Origin: Myxococcales bacterium
GTDB taxonomy: Bacteria; Myxococcota; Myxococcia; Myxococcales; Myxococcaceae
Direction: 5' to 3'
Assembly (NCBI GenBank): GCA_003153055.1
Contig: PMBV01000094.1
Location: 62,470 to 85,950 of the forward strand
DNA length: 23,481 bases
This document shows positions 15,207 to 22,509 of this stretch, piece by piece; within the stretch, counting starts at the first letter, position 1; the number at the start of each line of letters is the position of its first letter. The notes beneath the pieces were generated by a model. It made no database searches and had not been told where the DNA came from. It saw nothing but the letters and a program-made list of their open reading frames with translations. Position numbers and translations under genes: made by a program.

Positions 15207-15839
15207 ATGCCCCCTCCAACGAGCCACCAGCGGTATGCCTGCGCCACCTGCGGCACCGCAGCGTCGTTCCGGGGCGATTGCTCCCGCATGCCCCAGGGGT
15301 GTCCGACCCTGACCCACGCCGAGCTCACGGGCGATGCGTCTCCCTACCTGGAACCTGGGAGGGCGGAGATCATGAAGGCCGCCGACGCCACGCCCTTCAC
15401 CCCTGACCGGCGGCTGAGGAACCGGGTCGAGGAGCTGGTGCACTTCGCCCAGGCCAGGGGACTCGACCGCATCGGCGTGGCCTTCTGCGTGTCGATGACC
15501 AAGGAGGCCCAGGCGCTGGGCCGCCTGCTGGAGGCTGAAGGGCTGGCCACCGAGCTCGTCTGCTGCCGGGTGGGCGCCATCGACTACGAGAAGGTCGGGC
15601 TGACCAAGGCGCACCCCGAAAAGTTCGCCGCTACGTGCAACCCCGTCGCCCAGGCCAAGCTGCTCAACGAGGCCCAGGTGAAGCTGGTGGTGCAGATGGG
15701 GTTGTGCCTGGGGCACGACCTCATTCTCCAGGAAGAGTCGCTCGCGCCCGTCACCACCCTGGTGGTCAAGGACCGGGCGTTCGATCATCATCCCATCACT
15801 GCCCTTCGCGGGGCGCGCGGCGAAGGAGTGACGAAGTGA
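15207..15839 (+). CDS. DUF1847 cysteine-rich protein, likely metal-binding
   Basis: This 210-residue protein opens with four cysteines in a metal-site-like layout (Cys12, Cys15, Cys25, Cys32: CATC, then GDC, then GCP). It contains further Cys at 94, 119-120 (a vicinal pair), 144 and 167, and conserved-looking blocks such as GLDRIGVAFCVSMTKEAQAL and LVVQMGLCLGHDLI. The pattern matches DUF1847, a family predicted to bind metal but with no established reaction. A GAGGTGAGG run precedes the ATG. The stop overlaps the GTG start of the next methyltransferase (GTGA), so the two are coupled. In this context it may bind or hand over a thiophilic metal(loid); that is inference. Confidence 0.83.
   Translation: MPPPTSHQRYACATCGTAASFRGDCSRMPQGCPTLTHAELTGDASPYLEPGRAEIMKAADATPFTPDRRLRNRVEELVHFAQARGLDRIGVAFCVSMTKEAQALGRLLEAEGLATELVCCRVGAIDYEKVGLTKAHPEKFAATCNPVAQAKLLNEAQVKLVVQMGLCLGHDLILQEESLAPVTTLVVKDRAFDHHPITALRGARGEGVTK
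15823..15828 (+). promoter_or_regulatory. Shine-Dalgarno deciding the start of the large ArsM-like gene
   Basis: AAGGAG lies seven bases before the GTG at 15836, inside the end of the DUF1847 gene. The frame is open to 15635, but the extra stretch is a shadow of DUF1847. Confidence 0.7.
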
Positions 15840-17029
15840 CCAGCTCAGCGACGACCGAGGTCCCGACCTTGCTGGAGGAGGCCATCGACCCCGAGGTCGC
15901 CGTACTCCGCGCCTACGCCGACGCCGCCACCGGGGCCCGCGGCCTGTGCTGTCCCGTGAGCTACGACCCCAAGCTCCTCGAGGCCATTCCCCCCGAGGTG
16001 CTGGAGCGCGACTACGGCTGCGGCGACCCGACCCCATGGCTCGAGGAGGGAGAGACGGTGCTCGACCTCGGCGCAGGCGGTGGCAAGGGCGTCTTCCTGG
16101 CGGCGCAGGTCGTCGGCGCGAAGGGCCGTGTCATCGGCGTCGACATGAATGACGAGATGCTGGCCCTGGCGCGGCGCTCGGCCCCGGTGTTCGCCCAGCG
16201 AGTGGGCTACGACAACGTCACCTTCCTCAAGGCCCGCATTCAGGATCTCGGGCTCGATCTCGAGAAGGTCGACGCGCAGCTGGCGCGGAGCCCCGTGCGC
16301 ACCTCGAGCGAGCTCGCCCACCTCGAGGCCGAGCTGGCCCGGCTGCGGCAGACCGAGCCTCTGGTGAGGGACGCCAGCGTCGACGTCGTGGTGAGCGACT
16401 GCGTGTTGAACCTGGTTCGGTCGGCGGACAAGGCAGCCCTCTTCCGGGAGATCCACCGGGTGTTGAAGAAGGGCGGGCGCGCGGTCATCTCGGACATCGT
16501 CAGCGACGAGGAGGTGCCTGGGCACCTGCAGGCCGACCCAGCGCTGTGGACGGGCTGCATCTCGGGCGCCATGCGCGAGCAGGCCTTCCTCCGAGCCTTC
16601 GAGGAGGCGGGCTTCTACGGCATCGAGCTGCTCACCCGAGACGCCAAGCCCTGGCGCACCGTGGAGGGCATCGAATTTCGCAGCGTCACCGTGAGGGCCT
16701 TCAAGGGCAAAGAGGGTCCCTGTTTCGATCACCACCAGGCCGTCATCTACCGAGGCCCGTTCTCGGAGGTGCGGGACGACGACGGCCATCGCCTGGTGCG
16801 GGGCGAGCGCGTGGCGGTGTGCGCCAAGACCTTCGGCCTTTACGCCCAGGCGCCCTACCGCTCGCACTTCGAGCTGGTCGAGCCCTTGGTGCCGGTCGCG
16901 CCCGAGACCGCCAAGCCTTTCCCCTGCGGCGCCGACATGCTGGTGCGGCACCCGAAACAGACCAAAGGTGAGGAGTACGCGCTCACCTCCGAGGCGGCCC
17001 CGGTGTGCTCGGGCCCTGGCTGCTGCTGA
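15836..17029 (+). CDS. arsM: ArsM-like arsenite methyltransferase with long C-terminal extension
   Basis: This 397-residue SAM-dependent methyltransferase has motif I VLDLGAGGGKGVFLAA at 75-90 and GVDMNDEMLALA at 101-112. All four arsenic-site cysteines known from ArsM have counterparts: the vicinal pair Cys38-39 in RGLCCPVSY, Cys62 in GCGDP, Cys189 in SDCVLNL, and Cys241 in GCISGAM. It should convert As(III) thiolates to methylated arsenicals, or act on a related metalloid. Two features are unusual. An insert at about 135-180 (DLEKVDAQLARSPVRTSSEL and on) interrupts the Rossmann core, and a C-terminal 130-residue extension carries Cys296, 329 and 364 and ends CSGPGCC. GTG start, good Shine-Dalgarno, coupled to DUF1847. 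Confidence 0.88.
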   Translation: MTSSATTEVPTLLEEAIDPEVAVLRAYADAATGARGLCCPVSYDPKLLEAIPPEVLERDYGCGDPTPWLEEGETVLDLGAGGGKGVFLAAQVVGAKGRVIGVDMNDEMLALARRSAPVFAQRVGYDNVTFLKARIQDLGLDLEKVDAQLARSPVRTSSELAHLEAELARLRQTEPLVRDASVDVVVSDCVLNLVRSADKAALFREIHRVLKKGGRAVISDIVSDEEVPGHLQADPALWTGCISGAMREQAFLRAFEEAGFYGIELLTRDAKPWRTVEGIEFRSVTVRAFKGKEGPCFDHHQAVIYRGPFSEVRDDDGHRLVRGERVAVCAKTFGLYAQAPYRSHFELVEPLVPVAPETAKPFPCGADMLVRHPKQTKGEEYALTSEAAPVCSGPGCC

Positions 17030-17036
17030 ACACCGC

Positions 17037-18821
17037 TCAGGCCCCGGTCGACGCCCGGAGCGCGGTGAGCTTGATGCCCAGTCGGGTGACGCCTCGGTAC
17101 TCGTCGAGTTGGAGCCGAAAGGCGAGATCCATCGGGCCTTGGGCGAGCGAAAGCAGTGGGGCCTGGCGGAACCCGATGGCGTCGAGCGACGGGGCACTCT
17201 CGAGCACGAGCTTCAGGTGCCCGGGCTCACCCTCCTTCTTGTTGTCGATGACCCGCGGCGCAGCCTGCTGCCCCTCGAGGGCCAAGAGCGGCTCGGCGTT
17301 GCCCATGCCGAAGGGCCCCAGCGCCCGGAGCGCCAGGTACGTTTGCTCGTCGAGCTCACCGGGTGACACCAGAGCGTCGATGCGCAGGCGAGGCACGAGA
17401 TCATCTTCGGTGAGGCGCGCGGAGGCGACCTTGTCGAAGTCGGCCGCGAAGGCAGGGAGCCGCTCAGGGTCGATGGACAGACCGGCGGCCGCCTTGTGAC
17501 CTCCGAACCGCTTGAGCGCGCCGCTGCACGCCTTGATGGCGTCATACAGGTGGAAGCCCTCGATGCTGCGGGCTGAGCCTTTGCCCATGCCCTCGTGAAC
17601 CCCGACCAGGATGGTTGGGCGATAGAAGCGCTCCACTACCCGCGACGCCACGATGCCCACCACCCCCGGGTGCCAGGTGGGTGCCCAGAGGACGAGCCCC
17701 TTCGCGCCTCGCCCGACGGCCGCTCCGGCCTGCTCGACGGCCTCGTTCAAGATGACCTTCTCGATCTCCTGGCGCTCGGCGTTGGCCTCGTCAAGGGCCT
17801 TGGCCAGCGGGGTCGCCGTCGCCTCGTCGGTCGCGAGCAGACACCGAAGCCCGATGGACGCGTCGTCGAGCCGGCCGGCGGCGTTGATGCGGGGGCCAAG
17901 CCGAAAGCCGACGTGCGAGGCCGTCACCTCTCCGAAGACACCGGCGACGGCCTTGAGCGCGCGGACTCCCGGTCGCCGTCCCGCGGTCAGCTCGGCGAGC
18001 CCGTGGCGCACCAAGATGCGGTTGGCTCCGGTGAGGGGCACCACGTCAGCCACCGTGGCGAGCGCAACGAGGTCGAGGTGCTGCTTCAGGTTGGGCTCGC
18101 GCTTGTCCGAGAAATAGCCCCGGTCTCGAAGCACCTTCCTCAGACCCATGCAGAGGTTGAAGGTGACGCCGCCAGCGCAGAGCCACTTGGTCGGGTAGTC
18201 ACAACCTGGCTGCAGGGGGTTCAGCACTGCCAGGGCCGGCGGCATCGTCTCGGGCACCGCGTGGTGGTCGACGACGATGACCTCGAGGCCCAGCTCGCCG
18301 GCTCGGGCGATCTCCGCGTGAGCAGTGATGCCACAGTCGAGGGTCACCAGTAGTCGGGCGCCCGACTCGGCGATCTTCTCGATGGCCGGAAGGTTGAGCC
18401 CGTAGCCCTCGCCCAGCCGGTGCGGAATGTACGTCTTCACCACCAGGCCGAGTTGCCCGAGGAAAGTCGTGAGGAGCGCGGTGGAGCTGACGCCGTCGAC
18501 GTCGTAGTCGCCGTAGAGCGTGACCGGGTGATGCTCGATCACCGCGAGCGCCAGGCGATCGACGGCGGCCCTGAGCCCCTTCATCGAGAACGGGTCGGGC
18601 AGATCGGTCAGGGCGTCGGAGAGAAACCGCTGCGCCAGCTCGGGCGTCTCGTGACCTCGGCTCACCAGCACCCGAGCCGCCACGGGATGCAACCCGAGCG
18701 CCTTGGAGAGGGTTCCGGCGGCCTCGTCAACGGTGCCCGAGGGGGCCTTCCTTCGCTCGTCGACTCGGTCCTGCGGGAGGATCCACTTCACGCGCAGGGG
18801 CGTACCACACGGGCCCGACAT
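17037..18821 (-). CDS. recJ: Single-stranded-DNA-specific exonuclease RecJ
   Basis: RecJ is a 5'-3' exonuclease on single-stranded DNA used in recombinational repair and mismatch repair. The 594-residue protein shows the DHH-phosphoesterase motifs in order: YGDYDVDGVSST at 103-114, LVTLDCGI at 158-165, VVDHH at 183-187, and a DLVALATVADVVPL block. The DHHA1 domain follows (GGHKAAAGLSI), then the C-terminal OB-like part. Length is close to E. coli RecJ (577). The start is uncertain. I use the ATG at 18821. An in-frame ATG upstream would add about 26 residues beginning MADASQARAEAG, and a GTG lies at 18791; none has a clear Shine-Dalgarno. The open frame continues far upstream to 20141 without protein-like content and is rejected. 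Confidence 0.93.
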   Translation of the reverse strand: MSGPCGTPLRVKWILPQDRVDERRKAPSGTVDEAAGTLSKALGLHPVAARVLVSRGHETPELAQRFLSDALTDLPDPFSMKGLRAAVDRLALAVIEHHPVTLYGDYDVDGVSSTALLTTFLGQLGLVVKTYIPHRLGEGYGLNLPAIEKIAESGARLLVTLDCGITAHAEIARAGELGLEVIVVDHHAVPETMPPALAVLNPLQPGCDYPTKWLCAGGVTFNLCMGLRKVLRDRGYFSDKREPNLKQHLDLVALATVADVVPLTGANRILVRHGLAELTAGRRPGVRALKAVAGVFGEVTASHVGFRLGPRINAAGRLDDASIGLRCLLATDEATATPLAKALDEANAERQEIEKVILNEAVEQAGAAVGRGAKGLVLWAPTWHPGVVGIVASRVVERFYRPTILVGVHEGMGKGSARSIEGFHLYDAIKACSGALKRFGGHKAAAGLSIDPERLPAFAADFDKVASARLTEDDLVPRLRIDALVSPGELDEQTYLALRALGPFGMGNAEPLLALEGQQAAPRVIDNKKEGEPGHLKLVLESAPSLDAIGFRQAPLLSLAQGPMDLAFRLQLDEYRGVTRLGIKLTALRASTGA

Positions 18822-19045
18822 GGCCGATGGGTTCCAATCAATTCCAGGGAGTTGGGGGTGGCCTGCCTCGGCTCGTGCTTGTGACGCGTCGGCCATGGGC
18901 GAGGCGCATGGGCCGTCTCTCAAAATGGGCCTTGATGCGGGAGCGTGACTTCGGGTCGTGGGATCCCGTGCGAGCATCACCAGCCCCTCGGCCGGTCGGT
19001 AGCGTCCCCGACTGAAGGCCTGAGGGCCAGGTCTCCAGCAATAGC

Positions 19046-19054
19046 ACCAATGGT
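19046..19054. promoter_or_regulatory. ACCAATGGT motif, first copy
   Basis: A 9-mer palindromic apart from its central base. The same motif occurs in inverse orientation about 120 bp away (19176-19184) and in the uppS/kinase intergenic region (7257-7265). All three copies seen are intergenic. Confidence 0.25.
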
Positions 19055-19169
19055 TACATCTGCCGCGAGGCTCGGGCTCGCGCGAGATGGCAGCGTGTGC
19101 GTTCGGGGGCGTTCTGACATCACCTGACGCGCACGCTCTCGTGCCCCACGAATCTTGCGGCGAACCGCG

Positions 19170-19184
19170 AATGGTACCATTGGT
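19170..19184. promoter_or_regulatory. AATGGTACCATT palindrome merged with the ACCATTGGT motif
   Basis: AATGGTACCATT (19170-19181) is a perfect 12-bp palindrome. Its right half runs into ACCATTGGT (19176-19184), the reverse complement of the motif at 19046-19054. It may be a regulator-binding site upstream of the TVP38-like gene. Confidence 0.35.
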
Positions 19185-19418
19185 GACGTCGCTGGAGACC
19201 CTCGCCCCTCGCCCCACGGCCTCGCAGGCCGGACGGCACGAGGAGCCGTCCTCGATGTGGCGAAGCCCGTGAGGGCCATCGACTCGAGATCGAGGGGCTG
19301 GTCGCAGGAGGCACGGCGAAGGACACCCCAGTCGCCCTCTCGCCCTTGGGCTGGGCTCTTCCTGCTCGCCGCGATGGGCACTGGACGGGCCGATCGCTCG
19401 CCTGCGAATCTGCCTCCC

Positions 19419-20117
19419 ATGAGAGCGGCGCGCATCGGAGCCATCGTCGTCATCGGCGCGCTGATGCTCGTGGCGCACCACTCCGGGCTGCTCGATGATC
19501 TCGGCGAGCCGGCGCGCCTCCAGCACCTCTTGCTCGACCTCGGCTGGTGGGGCTACCTCGCCTTCATCGCCGCCTACACCCTGCTCCAGCCGTTCGGAGT
19601 TCCAGGCACGGTCTTCGTCTTCGCCGCGCCGCTCGTCTGGCCCTGGCCTGTCGCCTTCGGGCTCTCGATGGTCGGAACCTGCGCGGCAAGCGTGGTGGGC
19701 TTCTCCTTTTCCCGCTTCATCGCCCGAGACTGGGTGGCGGCCCGCTTGCCCCACCGGTTCAACGCCTGGAACGACGCCCTCGCCCAGCGCGCCTTCACGA
19801 CGGTGTTTCTCCTGCGCCTCGTCTTCTGGATGCCCCAAGTGCTGCACGCCTTCTTCGGGCTCTCGAAGGTCGGGTTCTGGACCCACCTCTGGGGGTCGGC
19901 GGCGGGCTACGTGCTGCCGCTGTTGGTGGTGAGCTACTTTGGCCGGGCCGGAGTGGAGGCGCTGCTTCGCGCCCCGGAGTCGTTCTGGGCGTGGCTCGGC
20001 GTCGGCCTCCTCATCGCGGCGGGCCTGGTATGGCTGGTGAGCAGGCGACGGTCGCTCAGCGGAGTTGCTCGACGATCGGCGCTCCCTCAACCCGCCCCTC
20101 GAGCGAGACGGAGATGA
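19419..20117 (+). CDS. TVP38/TMEM64 (VTT domain) membrane protein
   Basis: This 232-residue integral membrane protein has an N-terminal helix (IGAIVVIGALMLVAHH), then a VTT-domain core. The core includes YTLLQPFGVPGTVFVFAAPL with the family's Phe/Val-Pro-Gly segment, the Gly-rich AFGLSMVGTCAASVVGFSFS leading into RFIARDW, a reentrant-type TTVFLLRLVFWMPQVLHAFFG, and a last helix (WAWLGVGLLIAAGLVWLV) with a basic tail. VTT/DedA-type proteins are linked to lipid scrambling and membrane homeostasis; the substrate here is unknown. The start is the ATG just before the first helix. Another in-frame ATG lies 15 codons upstream, and neither has a good Shine-Dalgarno. The 3' end overlaps the convergent DUF4833 gene by 62 bp. 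Confidence 0.82.
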   Translation: MRAARIGAIVVIGALMLVAHHSGLLDDLGEPARLQHLLLDLGWWGYLAFIAAYTLLQPFGVPGTVFVFAAPLVWPWPVAFGLSMVGTCAASVVGFSFSRFIARDWVAARLPHRFNAWNDALAQRAFTTVFLLRLVFWMPQVLHAFFGLSKVGFWTHLWGSAAGYVLPLLVVSYFGRAGVEALLRAPESFWAWLGVGLLIAAGLVWLVSRRRSLSGVARRSALPQPAPRARRR

Positions 20118-20565
20118 CACCGAGGAGCCACACCTGGGCAAAGACGTGCTCGAGCGTCGCGTCGCGACCGGCGATGGTCATCGTCGCCCAGGCCTCGCAG
20201 CCCTCCCCCACCCGCCGGGCCTCGAAGGTGAGCGGCCGTTCGGGCAACGCGCGAATCGCCACCCTGACTTTGCCGCCGTCGGGTCGACGCTCGATGACGC
20301 GCTGGGGCCCGAGCCCTATCAACGGGCGCTCGGCGTCGAGCAGACCCTCGGTCTCGTGGGCTCCCCGCTCACGCATCTGCCAGTAGACGCGCACCGGCTC
20401 CTCACCCTGGAGGGCGCAGGTGCGATCGAGCGACAGGCCGTAGACGACCTGGTTTCGATTGAGGCTCTTATCGATGACGAAGACCGGCGTGACCGGGCCG
20501 TCGGAAACCTCCGTGGCTCCACCGGCCCCCAGGCTCACCAGGACGACCATCAGCGCGTTCCTCAT
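20056..20565 (-). CDS. Secreted DUF4833 protein
   Basis: The gene encodes 169 residues. A short hydrophobic N-terminus (MRNALMVVLVSLGAGGATEV) looks like a signal peptide, so the product is probably periplasmic. The body matches DUF4833: VFVIDKSLNRNQVVYGLSLD, then CALQGEEPVRVYWQMRE, and a late WATMTIAGRDATLEHVFAQV segment. The family has no assigned function. Two close ATGs compete: 20565, which gives the signal peptide a charged n-region, and 20550, which has GAGGA about eight bases before it. The gene is convergent with, and overlaps by 62 bp, the TVP38-like gene. Confidence 0.82.
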   Translation of the reverse strand: MRNALMVVLVSLGAGGATEVSDGPVTPVFVIDKSLNRNQVVYGLSLDRTCALQGEEPVRVYWQMRERGAHETEGLLDAERPLIGLGPQRVIERRPDGGKVRVAIRALPERPLTFEARRVGEGCEAWATMTIAGRDATLEHVFAQVWLLGVISVSLEGRVEGAPIVEQLR

Positions 20566-20762
20566 CGGGTTGGCACCCTGCCCCGCCTCGATGGCTGCCC
20601 GGTGACGCTGGCGTTCCTGTGTGGCGAATTCGGAGCGACCTCCATGGAACAAATCTGTCCACCAACCGGCTCGCGCGCAGCCCTCCCGAGGTGCGACGGA
20701 GCCTCACCTGTTCGCTCGCCGCGCAAGTGTGCGATTCGCCGTCTGGCTCTTTAGGTGGATCA

Positions 20763-20781
20763 CCCGGCAGATTCAGCCGGG
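20763..20781 (-). terminator. Hairpin after the hydroxyacid dehydrogenase gene
   Basis: CCCGGC (20763-20768) and GCCGGG (20776-20781) form a 6-bp stem with a 7-base loop, a few bases past the dehydrogenase stop. There is no T-run. It is a plausible end for the minus-strand gph-dehydrogenase transcript. Confidence 0.4.
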
Positions 20782-20787
20782 CGGCGC

Positions 20788-21735
20788 TCAGACGACTCGA
20801 TTCCTCGGCTCGTGGCGCACGAAGGCCTCGAGGTTGTCGATCAACTGGTCGGCCAGAATCTGCATCGCCTGCTCCGACGCCCACGCCACGTGAGGGGTCA
20901 CGATGAAGTTCGGTAGGTCGAGCTCGAGCAGGGGATTGCCTTGACGGGGCGGCTCCTTCGACAAGACATCGAAGCCCGCTCCGGCGATCCACCCTTCGCG
21001 CAGGGCTCTGGCCAGCGCCTCCTCGTCGACCAGGCCCCCTCGAGCGGTGTTGATCAGCACCGCGTCGCGCTTCATCGACCTGAGCTCGGCCTCGCCAATC
21101 AGGCCACGGGTCTCAGCCGTCAAGGGACAGTGGAGCGACACCACGTCGGCCTCCGTGAGGACTTGGCGCAAGCCCACATAGCCTTCGCGGACCGTGGTGG
21201 CGGACGCGTGCTCGGCCCACAGGACGCGCATGCCGAAGGCCGTCGCCAGGTTCGCCACGGCTCGGCCCAGCACCCCACGCCCGATGAGCCCCATGGTCGA
21301 GCCCCGGAGATCGCGGATCGGGTGGTCGAAGAAGCAGAAGAAGGTGGCCCGCTGCCAGCGGCCAGCGGCGACGTCGGCGCGGTACTCCAGCAGCCGGCGC
21401 TTGAGCGCGAGGACCAGCATCATCACCTGCTCGGGAACCGCGCCCGAGGCATAGCCCTGAATGTTCGCCACCGCGAGGCCATGGGCCCGGCAATGCGCCA
21501 GGTCGATGTTGTCGGTGCCGGTGGCCGCGCAGGCGATCATCTTGAGGTTCGGCAGACGAGCGAGCACGGCGCCCTCCAGCCGCACCTTGTTGGTCACCGC
21601 GATGGTCGCGTCACGGAGCCGCGCCTCGACGTCTTCGGGGCCCGTCACGCCGAAGTCGACCCAGGTATGGGGAAAGCCCGGCGCCCGCAGGTGAGCGCGA
21701 ACGGAGTCACGATCCAAGAAGACGATGTGTTCCAT
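20788..21735 (-). CDS. D-2-hydroxyacid dehydrogenase, glycerate dehydrogenase (HprA)-like
   Basis: This is a 315-residue cytosolic NAD(H)-type dehydrogenase. The Rossmann motif GLIGRGVLG is at 149-157, with an acidic Glu175 after the second strand, favouring NAD over NADP. Catalytic Arg232 lies in NTARGG, Glu261 in LSKEPP and His282 in TPHVAWAS. The opening IVFLDRDSVRAHL and the segments FPHTW, ITNKV-like AVTNKV, ATGTDNIDL and RQGNPLL match the glycerate dehydrogenase / hydroxypyruvate reductase group, so the likely reaction is hydroxypyruvate or glyoxylate to glycerate or glycolate. It follows the phosphoglycolate-phosphatase-like gene by 49 bases on the same strand. Confidence 0.9.
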   Translation of the reverse strand: MEHIVFLDRDSVRAHLRAPGFPHTWVDFGVTGPEDVEARLRDATIAVTNKVRLEGAVLARLPNLKMIACAATGTDNIDLAHCRAHGLAVANIQGYASGAVPEQVMMLVLALKRRLLEYRADVAAGRWQRATFFCFFDHPIRDLRGSTMGLIGRGVLGRAVANLATAFGMRVLWAEHASATTVREGYVGLRQVLTEADVVSLHCPLTAETRGLIGEAELRSMKRDAVLINTARGGLVDEEALARALREGWIAGAGFDVLSKEPPRQGNPLLELDLPNFIVTPHVAWASEQAMQILADQLIDNLEAFVRHEPRNRVV

Positions 21736-21784
21736 CGCCGCAACGCTACGACGGGGCCCGGCCGATTCCGAGCGCGCCGGCGGC

Positions 21785-22501
21785 CTACTCGGCTTCCAGC
21801 CCGGAGCCCGAGGGGTCAGCCAGCAGACGGAGCAGATCCTCCGGTCGCTCGAGCAGGTACCTCGCCTTGGCCCCGACGAGCTCTTCCTTCGACCGAAACC
21901 CCCACAGGGCCCCGATGCCGATCATCCCCGCGGCGTTGGCCGTTCGCATGTCGATGGGCGTGTCTCCCACGAAGCCGATGTGCCGTGGGCTGACCGCGAG
22001 TGCCCGGCCCAACTCCCAGGCAGCGGTGGGATCAGGCTTGCGGGGCACTCCGTCACGCTCGCCTCGCACATCGACGAAGGCCCAGCGACCGAAGCACAGC
22101 GTCACCAAGTGCCGGGTGAACTCGTCGCGCTTGTTCGACAGCACGGCCATCGGCTTGCCCGCCTTCATCACCCCGTCGAGCATGGCCTCGATGCCAGGGT
22201 ACGGCGTCGAGCGGCGATGCGCCATGCGGTCATACGACTGGCGGTAGCCCTCGAGCAGCACCTTCACGTCGACGGGGAGCGCGTCCGACTCCAGGCGCCA
22301 GTCTCGCCCCTGTGCCGCCCGCACGGCTCGCCGAACCAGCACCTCGGCGCCTTCACCCACCAGGTCCTTGTAGAGCTCCATCGGCAGCGCCGGGAGCCCG
22401 TGGGTGACCAGCACCTCGTTGGTGGCCTCGCCGATGTCTCCCAGAGAATCGGCCAAGGTCCCGTCGAGATCGAAGATGAGCGCGTCGATGGAGGTGGGCA
22501 C
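21785..22501 (-). CDS. gph: HAD-family phosphatase, phosphoglycolate phosphatase-like
   Basis: This 238-residue HAD hydrolase has motif I FDLDGTLADS (nucleophile Asp11, acid/base Asp13), motif II AVLSNK (Ser near 122), a Lys in RKPDP (near 155) and motif III GFVGDTPIDM with Asp near 180. The helical cap after motif I (TNEVLVTHGLP and on) is the type C1 cap of phosphoglycolate phosphatases. It would dephosphorylate 2-phosphoglycolate or a similar small phosphate. The GTG start at 22501 is preceded by AAGGA. It begins eight bases after the DUF1801 stop and is followed by the HprA-like gene, a sensible pair for glycolate/glyoxylate salvage. A different sugar phosphate remains possible. Confidence 0.85.
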   Translation of the reverse strand: MPTSIDALIFDLDGTLADSLGDIGEATNEVLVTHGLPALPMELYKDLVGEGAEVLVRRAVRAAQGRDWRLESDALPVDVKVLLEGYRQSYDRMAHRRSTPYPGIEAMLDGVMKAGKPMAVLSNKRDEFTRHLVTLCFGRWAFVDVRGERDGVPRKPDPTAAWELGRALAVSPRHIGFVGDTPIDMRTANAAGMIGIGALWGFRSKEELVGAKARYLLERPEDLLRLLADPSGSGLEAE

Positions 22502-22509
22502 GGTTTCCT

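Larger units (their letters stand above)
18822..19418. other. Roughly 600-bp divergent intergenic region without a gene
   Basis: Between the divergent recJ and TVP38-like genes I find no believable coding sequence. The open frames that cross it are Arg/Pro-rich and lack motifs. The region is slightly less GC-extreme in places and contains the palindromic sites listed at 19046-19054 and 19170-19184, so it probably holds the promoters of both genes. I could not name a clear -35/-10 pair. Confidence 0.45.

Noticed and set aside
19155..19418. N-terminal extension of the TVP38-like gene
   Set aside because: No protein-like content; the membrane protein's first helix begins right after the ATG at 19419.
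18822..20141. Upstream extension of the recJ frame
   Set aside because: The extra 440 codons are Arg/Pro/Glu-rich, match nothing, and run opposite the TVP38-like and DUF4833 genes.
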